A DNA stretch of 64,000 bases from Viscum album (Eukaryota; Streptophyta; Magnoliopsida; Santalales; Viscaceae). The position numbers were made by a program, and so were the translations under genes. The notes beneath the pieces are model-generated. The model saw only the letters and a program-made list of their open reading frames with translations, did not search any database and was not told the origin of the DNA. Location: assembly GCA_963277665.1 (NCBI GenBank), contig OY728143.1, positions 232,491,591 to 232,555,590 of the forward strand, in the 5' to 3' direction. How positions within the stretch are numbered: position 1 is the first letter of the stretch; the number at the start of each line of letters is the position of its first letter. This document shows, in pieces, positions 13,661 to 24,880 of this stretch.

Positions 13661-16490
13661 TGGATCTCATCCCAGTCTTCACTATCAAAGGGTGGGTAAA
13701 CACTATTTGAGAACAATACTGGACACTAGGATTGTACATCAGCCTCCCACTCCTAAGTCTCATTGGACACACTGTCGTGCCCCAATAACAACCATACTAG
13801 AGGGACAAACTGACTTCATAGATCCTGTTTTCTATAGATATTGATGCGTAATGGATATTCCTTAAATGTAGCATCTGCATCTAACTCAACTTCTTCCAGA
13901 TCAATATTTTGTGGTGGGTTGGTATGATATTGGTGGAGCTGAAAAACATGAAATACATCACAGATGGCATGGTACCTCTAAGGTAGTTGGAATTGACAGG
14001 CTACGTCCCATTTCTCTCTAAGAACTCAAACAACCTTACATAAGGATATGAAAACATTCCCATTATTTTGTAACCATTTATGGTCAAAAAGGGTGAAACC
14101 CATATGAAAACACGATCCCTAAGCTCGAACATTAGTTTTCATCGATGGGGATCGACATTGGATTTCTGTCTAGACTGAGTAGTAGTCATACACTTCCTGA
14201 TCAGCTGAATATACTCTGAGGTCTTCTATACAAGATGAGGAGCCATTAAGGCTCCTACACGTTCCTATAACCGATACAAGGATGAATGAAATGGCCTACC
14301 AAATAAGTCCTCAAATGTATCTAACCGAATTTTGGCCTAAATGCTGTTGTTATAGGTAAACATGATTATAGGGATATTTATCTCCCAAAATAACCCTGAA
14401 TCAAGAACACAAGCTTGTATAATCTCTTCTAGAATATGTATCATCCATTCAAACTATTCATCGGAATGAGGGTAAATGGTTGTACTTATAATTACCTATG
14501 TACCCATATATTTTTTCAATATATCCAAGAAACATGGTGTGAATCTATCAAACCTATCTAAATAGATTGTATGAGGAACCACAAGTAGTCATATAATCTC
14601 GGTGACATACAATTGTACTATCTCATCAACTCAGAATGTCCCCCAAATATGAATGATATAGGATACATTTTCTAGTCAGACAAAAAATACCCATAGAGTA
14701 TCTCTACCCCTCCATGACCTTGGTAATCTGATTATGAAATCCATATAAATATCTTTCATTTTTGTCCGAGGAATAGAAGTGGCTGTAACAAGCTGGAAGG
14801 TATCTCAAGCTCTACCTTGACCTACTAACAAGTGGAACACCTAGTGATAAATAATTCCATCTAATATTTCGTCCAAGGCCACCAATACTATAATCACACA
14901 TCTCGATATATTTTGGAGATTCCTAGATGATTTTCTTACTAAGAAGAATGAGAATGTTTTGTCAACTCATCTATTATATCTATAGGAACCCACACAATCC
15001 AATGAATTCATAGGATATTGTTTTTGTCTATAGACCATCCAAGAGGTGGGTTAGCTACTAATATAATCTCAGGGAGAACTGGTCACTAATGATATAAAAA
15101 TTACTTATTTTTACCTTCTCATGGAGGTAAGGTCTAACTATCAATGAGGATAGATAATACTGCTTTTGACTATCATGATACTCTAGATGAGGCTCAAAAA
15201 AGATTTCCATTAACTTCCATTCATCATTGGATTTCTATATGGCATGTTCTCGAGTTTTCCAACTATATTCATCCGTGACTAAATTTCATTTAATAGGCAT
15301 ATAGAAATATGTGAAATCAAAATAATGATGATATTAAACCTTTCCTTTATATCTGATATTCAAGTCACATTGTGAAAAGAAATATTTGAGGCTCTTGTGG
15401 CCCATTTACACCAAAAAACACTCACACAAAATATAGTTTATCCAAAAACATAATGAATGGATAATTATTTTATCCTAAATTTCATGCATCAGGTAATTTA
15501 TCTCAAAGTAATTGACTTCCTTGATCATTACAAAAAGTCTCTCACCTCTTACATCATAACTTCTCCTAGTTCGATGCCTGATGCATCACAGAAGATGATA
15601 TAACCCATGTCAGGATTTCCATAATTAGAATAGGTTCTAATAAAATCCTATCTATCTACTCATGAAGGGATTTATACCAAAATTCAGACCATAATAACTT
15701 TAAAACATATTGGAAATTCTTGTAAGAGGGGGATAAAGTCATGAGAAGCCTTTTATGAAAAGCATTTAATTTTCCACTAGCGCCAGGAAACTCTATATAT
15801 GAAAAACATTCTGGGGATTCTCCTAGAAAACCACCATAATCACTGTCAATGGGTCAACATAGAATCTTTATTCTAATATATTATAAAATTTGAAATGATA
15901 TTTTTTTATCCATAAGGGCCACTTAAAATTCTAAGAATAAAGCTGATGCTCACTCAATGTACTAATATTGATCTTAAGGTACTGGGAATGACCTTTATGA
16001 GTGAAACAATACACCACTATTTCATCCAAATAGAATAAAACAAAATAACCCAAATAGTTATGGAACAATATAAAAATTAGATCTATAAAAATGTGGGGAA
16101 ATTCATTATACTCAATGGAATAAATAGGAACTCATTCAGATCATAACTGCAAAAAAATATGTAAGAGGTATGTCTTGAGGCCTGGCCCATACTTGATGAT
16201 ATCCCAATCTAGTTTGATCTTAGAGAAGACCATAACTCTTTTGATCTTGTCAAAGTGATAATTTATTCAAGGTAGTGGAAAACAGTTCTTGTGCATAAGA
16301 TGGTTCGACCATCTATATTCCACACACATACGAAGGGACATATCAGAATTATTGGATACATTCATGGGTGTACCTGAAAAAGAAGTGGTGGTAAATATAA
16401 AAACCTTGATCTCGAAGTCCCTAAATAGTACTTGACCTCATGGATCTCAGTAGGTTCCATCCTATAAGGAGTAATGGAATGTTATATTTC
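13661..16490 (-). pseudogene. Element C pol remnant: RT, RNase H, integrase, chromodomain
   Basis: Read on the - strand, the order is: end of the protease-RT linker (PYRMEP near 16470); RT finger/palm segments (RMCVEYR near 16335, then KNCFPLP); the catalytic box as YLDE where the family has (F/Y)xDD (about 16010-16030); then RNase H. Integrase follows with RCSTC of the HHCC zinc finger (about 14830), a MDFIIRLPRS block carrying the first catalytic Asp (about 14720), YLDRFDRF for the second Asp (about 14550), and YPHSDE-FEW around the catalytic Glu (about 14450). The GPY/F-like segment and a chromodomain (VFHV...QYHTNPP, WGHDSVSNET) end near 13680. There are many stops and frameshifts. The chromodomain places it in the chromovirus group, nearest Tekay/Del. 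Gag and protease are absent. Confidence 0.75.
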
Positions 16491-18373
16491 CAAGATGTAA
16501 CCAGCCATCCATAGTTCTTAATTATTCTAAAGAGATTTCATGGTATTCACTAAGGAAACCTAAACAGTAGGGGATGCTAATTAAATAGGGAATGAGTCTA
16601 TATTATAGTTAAGAGTGTAATCCAAGGATCATTTTCCAAGTAATTCCCACCACAAGACGCCTACTATGAACAAGGAGTTCATCTGAGGTAAAACAAGTCT
16701 ATGTAATGATAGGGCCCGATAGATTGTAATCATGGACAATCTTGTTAAAGATGGATCCATGGAGTGTATATAAGAGCTCCCATAATAATAATTAATGGAT
16801 CTTATGGTGTCACACCTAGAATCCATAGGTAGAAATGGACCAGGTCACTGGTTATGTATCCACTAAGGAAACCAAATTCCTAGAGTCAGAATGATGTCGT
16901 CAAGTACAAATGGAATTCCCTTGGGAATCCAAGAGATAACATGATTTAATCCTCACAATAAAGATGAAAAGGTCCACGTTATTAATGGTGAACATTAAAT
17001 TTAATTTATTATAATTAATTTGGTCATATGATAACTTTTCCATCAACATATTCACTTGGTTCAAGAATTGCCCTTCATTAGTATTAAAAGTCCATGAATC
17101 ATACAACCTTTTAATTAAAAAAATATAAATAAAGTGTAATTCATATGGTTCTCTCTATATCCTTCTATAAACATGGTATGGTTTTTCACAAACATGAAAC
17201 CACATATTCATTTACATTTAATGAAGCAAGTCATATATTCCGTATACTTTGGAATTTTAATTTATCAATTCTATAACAATATCAAGGACATACATTAGGG
17301 TGGTTAAAAGGTGGTAATACATGTAATATTAAATTACACAATTCAAAAATTAAATAAAGTCATTTAATATAAGAAAAATTACCATTAGAAGGGTCATGCC
17401 AAGGCACTCCTGAACGGAAACCCAAACATGTCAAACAAGCATAAAAATCATGGCATAACAACCTATATGGGGTGTTGCGTGTTTTGGAACTAAATACCAA
17501 AAAATAATCAAATATTAAGAAAAATTATGACCACACGTTCTAATGATTATAATCCTTGAATAAAAATTCAGTATACAACACCAAATTAAATCTGTGGGAA
17601 ACACGTATCAATATCAAAATAAACGAACATGAGGGATTTGTTATAAACCATCCAAAAAAACTCTATGACTCTCCAGATGTAGTATTATCCTCTGATTTGA
17701 CTTATATGTGACTACATCTGAGAAAATGGAAAAAACATTACACCTCGATAATAATTTATAGAGAAAGAAAGATAAATAATGGCTCAAACAGACATGCGAA
17801 CTTACTATTGTGCATCTAACATGAAGAACAAATGCTCGAACATATCCCGAATGAAGGACATTTTTTGGTACCTACTTTAGGCCTTCAAACATATCTGAAA
17901 TGAGAGATGTGGGGGTTCATACCACTAGAAATAAAATTAGGGAATAAGTTATGTTTTAATTAGATCATTAAGAAAAAAAATAAAAAAAGTACACAGAATC
18001 TAGCATGTTCATGGTTTTTCCCCAGGGTTTTCCAAACCATGCACAAACCATGCAAAATTACCAAGATAAAGGGTCATGACACATTGTTAGGTCACATACT
18101 TTTAGAAACCACCTGACAACAAAGTGGGACAGCTCTTCCAGAAAATGTAGACCATCTGCATGGTAAGATCTTACAGTGCGTCCTAACTGTATGGTTTCCA
18201 CTAACCACACGACATGCCCATCTCCACCAAAAGGATTCGTTCTAGGCACCAAACAAGACATATACACCCATGGGACAATACTTAAATCATTATGCATCCA
18301 TATTAGGACAAAAATACTAAATTATATTGAAATTTAAAGTATCCATAATTGAGTGAAAAACTACGTTCTTACA
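16491..18373 (-). repeat. Element C 5' LTR, truncated (right copy, about 1.9 kb)
   Basis: Collinear with 11760-13646 of the left LTR, ending GTTCTTACA at 18373. Its outer (U3) end is complete, but its inner end runs straight into RT coding sequence near 16480, so the R/U5 part and the primer-binding site are missing. The exact deletion point is uncertain: some similarity to the left copy (TTCCAAGATGTAA at 11755 and 16488) extends a few bases into the boundary zone. Confidence 0.65.
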
Positions 18374-19737
18374 ATTTTACATATTATTTTTATTATTATG
18401 TCTATTTTAATTATAAAGGAAGAAAAATTTAATATTGGTCATTAGTGATAGAATGAATTCATAGAGTTTAGAAAATAGTTCATTACACCAATAATAATGA
18501 ACATATTGATCTAGGACCACACTTTTGATTTGTGGGAGGCACACTATTACAATGAATTGACATAAAGCCTCAATTCATCATCTATGCATAATGGAAATTG
18601 GATGCTAATTATATCAATTGCATGAATATAAAAAGGAGTTCAATGTACCTTTATTTATAGTAAATAAATAGAGATCAAACATACTTGGACCTTATTAGTT
18701 GTTTTTTATGATAACGAAGATCTCAGATATCTAATGAAGAGGCTGATGCAAATCCATGACTAGTGAGATTGGTGAATCTATTATAGGCGTTCTACAAGGA
18801 GAGGAAAATAAAAAAAGTATCTAAAAATCACGTTTCAGATTATCTCAGAAGACTTCCTCACACTATCAAAGTGGAGATTCATTTTCAGAAAACACTCAAC
18901 AATCAACCTTCTAGAATGAAATTTACGCCATTAAAGAGGGAAATACCATGGTATGCTAACATTGCCAATTTTTTAGTTTCATATTAGGCACCATTCCATG
19001 TAAAATATAACATGAAGAAAAAAAATAAATCTAATCATGTTTTTTAATTTTTAAGGCCCATTATTATAAAAAAAATTCAAGGAACAAATCACAATAATAT
19101 GTAATTCTTTGAGTCAAAATGAATCATTTTTAAAATTCCATCATACATTAAATCAAGGAGAACAATTTAGACGTTATAGGATGGCCGAAAAAAGTATTAT
19201 ATTCTTGAAAATTGTATCCCATTATATTCAAATATTCTTATTAATTCTTTAAATGATGTGAATTTTTTTCTTTTCTAGTAATATATCATAATGACAAGAA
19301 ATTCATCAAAAAATTTGTTATTTGTGAAATTATTGATGTATGGGGAATATAATTCATTGTAAAATTCCCAATATATTTTGGTAATTCATATATTTTATTA
19401 TCTGTGGATTATTTTTTAAAATGTGTGGAAGTAAAATCCACTGTAATAAGTAATTATAATATTTTTTGTGATTTTTCAAGGGATTACATATTTTTTTGGT
19501 TTGGTGTAACAAGAACTATCAAAGTAACCATGAAAAAACATCCAAAATAGGAAAATGGATACATTAGTGAATTAGTATGAATTTACATCACAATAAATCA
19601 ACACCATACAACCCCCAAATAAATGGTTAATAAGAAGTGTTCAATAGAGAAAACAAATGAATTTTAGAAAAGGTGATCAAACCCAACCAGATGGAATATA
19701 GAAAATGTATGGATGATAACTTATGGGCATATAAGAT
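18374..19737 (+). pseudogene. Athila/Tat-type pol fragment: RT tail, RNase H, integrase
   Basis: Continuation of the pol interrupted at 10618. A short RT piece (IMSIL...KEEK, about 18395-18430) precedes RNase H. RNase H blocks are KPQFIIYA (about 18558) with a following KKEF...F-VNK segment, and DLRYLM (about 18720). The RNase H-integrase linker reads LVRLVNLL...NHVSDYLRRL (about 18760-18860), then PWYANIANFLVS (about 18949). Integrase core: DVWGI...FP-YFGN-YILLSVDY (about 19330-19400), FWFGVTRTI (about 19495), then a segment ending near WNIENVW...YGH, which matches the DALWAYRT region. Several frames must be used, and about 0.5 kb of RT including the catalytic box is missing. The reading stops exactly where the LTR of element B begins. 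Confidence 0.75.
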
Positions 19738-22700
19738 TATAAAAACCAATAAATTAAATAAATGGACATTACATTAATTGTTTAGAATACTTAATACATT
19801 ACACAAAAATTTTTCAAATGAATTTATTAGTTTAATTACATCGTAAACATGGAATACATTATTATAATTGGGTTAATGATCATCAATATCACCCATAAAT
19901 ATCATAAACATTATTTTTCCAATGTTAGACATTTTTTTAAATTAAGTGGAAAATAAAACATATAAAAAGGGTGTGATGAAATGATCAATAAGGATAAATA
20001 AGGAAAAATATCATACAAAACATGAATATAAGAATGTGATAAAATGAACATATCTTTTGAAATTCATACCATGTATAACATATATCGAACGAAAAATTCA
20101 TGCAATAAATCATGGCAGTACATATGTCATAAATCATAATAGAACATGATCATTGAAAAAATAACATAGACATAAAACATATAATTATGGAAAACAAATA
20201 ATCATAGAAAATCATTTACATATTAGATGAGGCTCATTTCCATGATCATCATAGTCGATAATTTCCATTACGGAATTGTATTCAATCCTCATTCTAGCCT
20301 TGTATTACTGAATTGGGTTTACAAACCAATACAACCCAATAATACTAAACATAGATCATTTCTCATTCCATCCCTATCTATATATCGATATATTAATATT
20401 TACGCAATCTATTGAAGATAGATATGGGTCTCACACATCTCAATTTGAAATTAATCTTACGTGTTTCACAAAACAAAAAATCATTAATCATAGAAAAACA
20501 GAAGGATTTAAATGTGTTTATTAAACATCATTCTATCATTACATGGTCCATATAAAACAAATGGATTTTATAAATTTCATTCCATCATTAACACAATCAA
20601 ATCATATAATTTATAAGGATATTATACTTGAAACATAAACCTCTTAAATAATTCCATCTTTGATTGAAAATAATTTTGATAGAATAATTGAAATTAATTA
20701 TAAATAAAAATATCATTTCTTCTTCAAATTTTTTTTCTTGTAATAAAATGATACAAAATTTTAACAGAAAAGAATTAATTTGAAAATAAATAAGAAAATA
20801 TTTAAAGTAAGATTCATGAAAATAAGGAGTTATGAAGATGTAAAATTTTGGTCATCTCATATTAGTTAAATGAAATCATTCTTCTCGTACTTTTATTAGA
20901 ATGTCCAAAACCACCTCATTTCAAAAATTAATAATGATTACTTTCTTACTATTCAATAAAAAATCACAAGTGGGTAAAATTGACAACAAAATACTATGAA
21001 AGGAGAGAAAAAATATTTATGAATCATGAACATGGATGATAAATATAACCCAATAAATACTTATGTATAAAAAATCTCGGATAATAATGAGATTGAGAAA
21101 TATCCCTTACTATAGGTATGTATTCATTAGTATGTATTAGAAAATCCTATATAATGGTTTAAATAATGTAATTAACTTATTAATGAATCATATTCATTTT
21201 TATAATACCATAAGAGATCATATTATTACCTTGTTGTTACTAAAATTATTACTCATCCATCAGGTATTAATTGATTTATTTTCTTACGGATTATTTGTCA
21301 GATAGGTTATTATTCCACGTCTCAGGATATATTTATATCATCTAAATAATGATAATAGTATAATATATTACATATTTATTCATTATACTAATTTATATAA
21401 TCATTCCTTAGTATAGATAATTTAAAATTAATCGTATCACATTGTGGATATGGTATGTTGTACGTACTAATGAGTGATGATATCATTCCCATTATTCTGG
21501 AATGGTATTGAAATGGATGGTGTATAAAATATTTAATTATCAATATCAGGTTATAATAATAATATATATTTATTATTTCCATCGTTACATCCATCGATGA
21601 AAAGTGGGGATGAAAAACAGATTACACCATAGTGTGAAGGCTGTAAGCCGTACATACACACACGTGTTGATATCATTTTCATTAGGATGGATAGAATGTG
21701 GAATATGATTGTTTAAATCACCATAATAAAATATAATCATATAGTAGATAATTTTTTTTTTTTTTTGATGGAAACAACTCATGAAGAGGAAGTAGAAAAA
21801 AACAATTTAAACGATTCATTAGAGGTGATAACCTATTCTTTGAAGAGATCCCTCTAGATATTCTCATAAAGTCACTAGAGTTGGTATTTTGAGAATAAAA
21901 AAACCTCTACAATTTTAATAAATATGTTAATAAGGTAAATGGGATGGGGATTGCAGATATTGAAGGCTCAATGTGAAGTGATGTTTAGAGGGAGGATGCT
22001 CGCTTTTATAATTGAGGTTATGGGAACATTTAGAATTTCCAAAAATATTAATTTATAAAAACATAAAACAACTCCCAATTACCTTAAAAATACCATATTT
22101 TCAAATATAATATGAGAAATAATTTTAATATAATAATTGAATAAATTTTAGACCATTATTATTATAAATATAAATATTATCATTTTAATAAAAACTTAGA
22201 GAATATGATAAATTTTTATCTATGGTAATAATTATTTCTATATAATACGGGTGAAATATTTACATATTTGATTTATAGTAGTACAGAAATGAATATTTTA
22301 GAACATTTTAGAACATATCTAATTATTATAGATTTTTAAAAATATTCTTGTTTTTTTAAATTATTTAATAAAATATTATTTTGACAAAATATCAATAGTG
22401 TCAATGTTGACACTATTCGTTTGATGGTTTTTTTAAATATCAAGATAAGATGTTAACATAAAAAATATTTTATTTAATACCTAAGGGGTAATGGTCCTCT
22501 TCAGATTCTTTTAGCTATATTAATTGTCCAAAATTATATTTATTCTTAATATTTTTAATGACATTTATTTTTCATCCTTATTAGTAAAATAATTACATCA
22601 TAAGTTCTGTGTAATTATTTATAATACATATATGTTGAATAAAAATTAATAATTAAATACTATTAAGAATATAAATCTTATATATTTCATAATAATTATA

Positions 22701-23043
22701 GTCGAATATATCTTTTGAAAAACTCTACATTTAAAAAGATATATTTATGAAAACATGACAGAGATAACTTTTACATTACATTAAATAAAATATTACAAGT
22801 GTAATAATCATTTCCTTATGTATCCAAATGGTCAATAACTATACCATGTATTATTATGGTATATCTATTATCAATAAATAAGGTTTGGTCAAATGTTTTG
22901 ATCTTTTTATGGTTATTATCATTTTATTAAAAATATTTTTTTGATTTTTCATCAGTTAAATAATTTCAGCATCATCAATGTATAAGCCTTTAAGGTAATT
23001 ATTTTTTTCTTAAAAATTTTAAATATATTACCATGATAAATAA
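19738..23043 (-). repeat. Element B left (3') LTR, first part
   Basis: It begins TATAAAAACC, a decayed TGTAACGACC, at the break in Tat integrase. It aligns by eye with 49187-49339 plus 53829-56950. Good anchors are TTTAGAATACTTAATA (19787 and 49227), ATCACCCATAAAT (19888 and 53830), AATAAATCATGG-AGT (20104 and 54031), and AATAATCATAGAAAAT (20197 and 54127). Two CGTAC-type motifs lie at 21443-21470 and 21633-21665. It is interrupted at 23043 by element 1 and continues at 35609. Confidence 0.75.
23039..23043. repeat. Target-site duplication of element 1, left copy
   Basis: AATAA immediately before the LTR, identical to 35609-35613 after the other LTR. A 5-bp duplication is the usual length for Ty3/gypsy integrases. 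Confidence 0.85.
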
Positions 23044-23315
23044 TGTAACGCCCCGACTCCAGCTACCCAGAGTCGGTGCATTAATTACATAACATTGGCA
23101 TGATCACAAGAAAGATCAAATCTCGAAAGACCGATTGGTTTAGTAGCCTTGGAAACACTAGATATATTCATAAGTTTTACATTACATCATAAAATCAAAA
23201 ACTACTACAACAACATAATGTTTCCACAGTCCACACTACAATCCCCTCATAATATCCCTGCAGGTCATTCATAACTTACATCTTCACTTCCTGGGAAAAA
23301 TAAAACATAGAAAAG

Positions 23316-23340
23316 GGGTGAGCTCAAATGCCCAGTAAGG
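23316..23340 (-). promoter_or_regulatory. Conserved GAGCTC...CAGTAAGG block of the LTR
   Basis: The block reads GGGTGAGCTCAAATGCCCAG then TAAGG on the + strand. Equivalent blocks are present at the matching place in every LTR of the window: 32106, about 41148, about 48830, about 53541, 59976, and more weakly 19968 and 53911. In element 3 it forms a perfect stem, TGAGC...GCTCA. The position, about 270 bp from the U5 end of the LTR, suggests a role in R-region RNA processing or packaging. That role is inferred, not shown. Confidence 0.5.
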
Positions 23341-24661
23341 ATAACAATATAGCGGAAACTTTCATCAATAAGAATAAACATTTAAGGCAATGTATAACTA
23401 AAACAAAAGCCTTTTAAACATGAACTTTCAACATGGTATGGAATAAATAAAATGAAATAATGCCATTTACTTATTCACATGGATATTCCACTAATCGAAT
23501 AATCACATGCAAAAATAAATAACCACTTTCATAATGTTGGAATGCATAATGCCAGACTATCATAACCACATAGCCAAGGCCTCGTGCCAAGACTACAAAT
23601 AATATTTTGTCAAGGCCTTGTGCCAAGACACTAGTTTGTCTCATGAGACCTACCGATGCATCGAGGAGCTATAGCGGGCTCCACCCGTCACTTATTAAGT
23701 CCAATGCATTCCCATATGAAAAGGTTTAAACATAACATAAACATTCGTATTAAAACTAGCATACGAAATGTCAATAATTTCACCATAAACTATGAATGGT
23801 ATAAAAATAGCACATCCACAGTCAAACATATCACAAAACCTTCAATACAATATAGAAGTTTTGTATCATAATAAATCAACTTCAAATAATCTTAAAATCC
23901 ATCAAAGGATGTTGACATAGATGAAATCAAAATTCTTTTTAAAGAAGTATCTCCTTTTATTTTGAAATCATTTAAGATCCATATAAAATAAAACATTTTC
24001 TTTGAAAATATTCTTATAAGCTTGTATGGAAAGCTTCGACGATTTTATAACGGCGGAAAATAACCGCACCCGCCGTATAAGTTAAAAAAAACATTCTTAC
24101 CTCAATTCTGTCGAAAAGGTTATAAAGGACCCTGTTTTGAAAACGACGGAAAGATTCCTTTATAAACCTCTTATAAAAAGTCAAACAAGGGTATAAATGA
24201 CTTTAACCCACATTCTTGTCAATAGTAAAAATGTTTTGAAATACATTTTGAAGAAACATGGATGTGGATGATAACGAGATCCCAGTAGATTATTACGTAT
24301 AAACAACCTCGGATAAAGAAGAGATTGTGAAATAACCCTTACCTTGTACTTTTCCTTGGTTGGGGTAGGTTAACCTCCTGTATAATGGTGAAATAGTTGT
24401 TATTAAATTATACAAGAATCATATATATTAATATGATATCATATATGATCTTTTAACATTGATTTGTTAATAATATCTTAGAATTATCGTCGTTTCGGGA
24501 GTTAACTTACTCATTTTCTTTTATATGTTTTGTTACATAAGCCATGGTTGTTGTATCTTATTCATATCCAGAATGATATACAGTCCTTAAACATCATTTT
24601 TAAATCATCAAATGATAATTATACTTGAATGGATACGATGGAGAATGAATCTCATCGCGTT

Positions 24662-24691
24662 CGTGGAGACGGTAGTCCGTACGTACGCACG
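24662..24691. promoter_or_regulatory. CpG-rich CGTACG motif, first copy in LTR
   Basis: CGTGGAGACGGTAGTCCGTA followed by CGTACGCACG. The core GTACGTAC is palindromic, and CCGTAC matches the core bound by plant SBP/SPL transcription factors. It stands out as a run of CpG in DNA otherwise almost free of CpG. A second copy follows 189 bp later at 24851. The regulatory role is an inference from its conservation across LTR families. Confidence 0.5.
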
Positions 24692-24850
24692 AGCGACAAT
24701 ATCATTCTTTTGATATTAAAATAATATATAAATGGATGGTATATCTTATATACAGAATCATTAACATGTTATATTTATTATTTACATGAGTTACACATCA
24801 TTATTATACCCATCCAAATAATATTATATTGAATAACAATTACACCACGA

Positions 24851-24880
24851 CGTGGAGACGGTAAGCCGTACGTACGCACG
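24851..24880. promoter_or_regulatory. CpG-rich CGTACG motif, second copy in LTR
   Basis: CGTGGAGACGGTAAGCCGTA followed by CGTACGCACG, the better conserved of the two copies across families. The flanks of the two copies share a weak similarity (GACA-T-TTATTC after each), so the pair looks like an old tandem duplication of about 189 bp. Confidence 0.5.

Larger units (their letters stand above)
10619..18373 (-). mobile_element. Element C: decayed Tekay/Del chromovirus lacking gag-PR
   Basis: A Ty3/gypsy element on the - strand, inserted in the RT of the Athila/Tat element. Going left to right it has the 3' LTR (from TGTAATACCCC at 10619 to about 13646), a polypurine tract complement, pol from chromodomain back to RT, and a 5' LTR copy to 18373. 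The two LTR copies are clearly collinear (compare 11880-12500 with 16615-17260, and 13590-13646 with 18325-18373). The right copy begins abruptly next to RT coding sequence, so gag, protease, primer-binding site and roughly the first 1.1 kb of that LTR have been deleted. The insertion borders are supported by the Tat pol stopping at 10618 and resuming at 18374. No target duplication is recognisable. Confidence 0.75.

Noticed and set aside
19503..19520. TGTAACAAG as the left border of element B
   Set aside because: Tat integrase reading continues past this point to 19737, and alignment with the right LTR starts at 19738.
21749..21768. Long T run that could be a poly-T terminator or a retroposon tail
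   Set aside because: It lies inside element B's LTR with no adjacent RNA gene, LINE or SINE features.
23656..23871. A 71-codon open frame in the element 1 LTR, repeated identically at 32445-32660
   Set aside because: Its identity is explained by the two LTR copies being about 99 percent alike, and the related solo LTR (on the opposite strand, 53032-53250) does not keep a clearly similar protein. No domain is recognisable.
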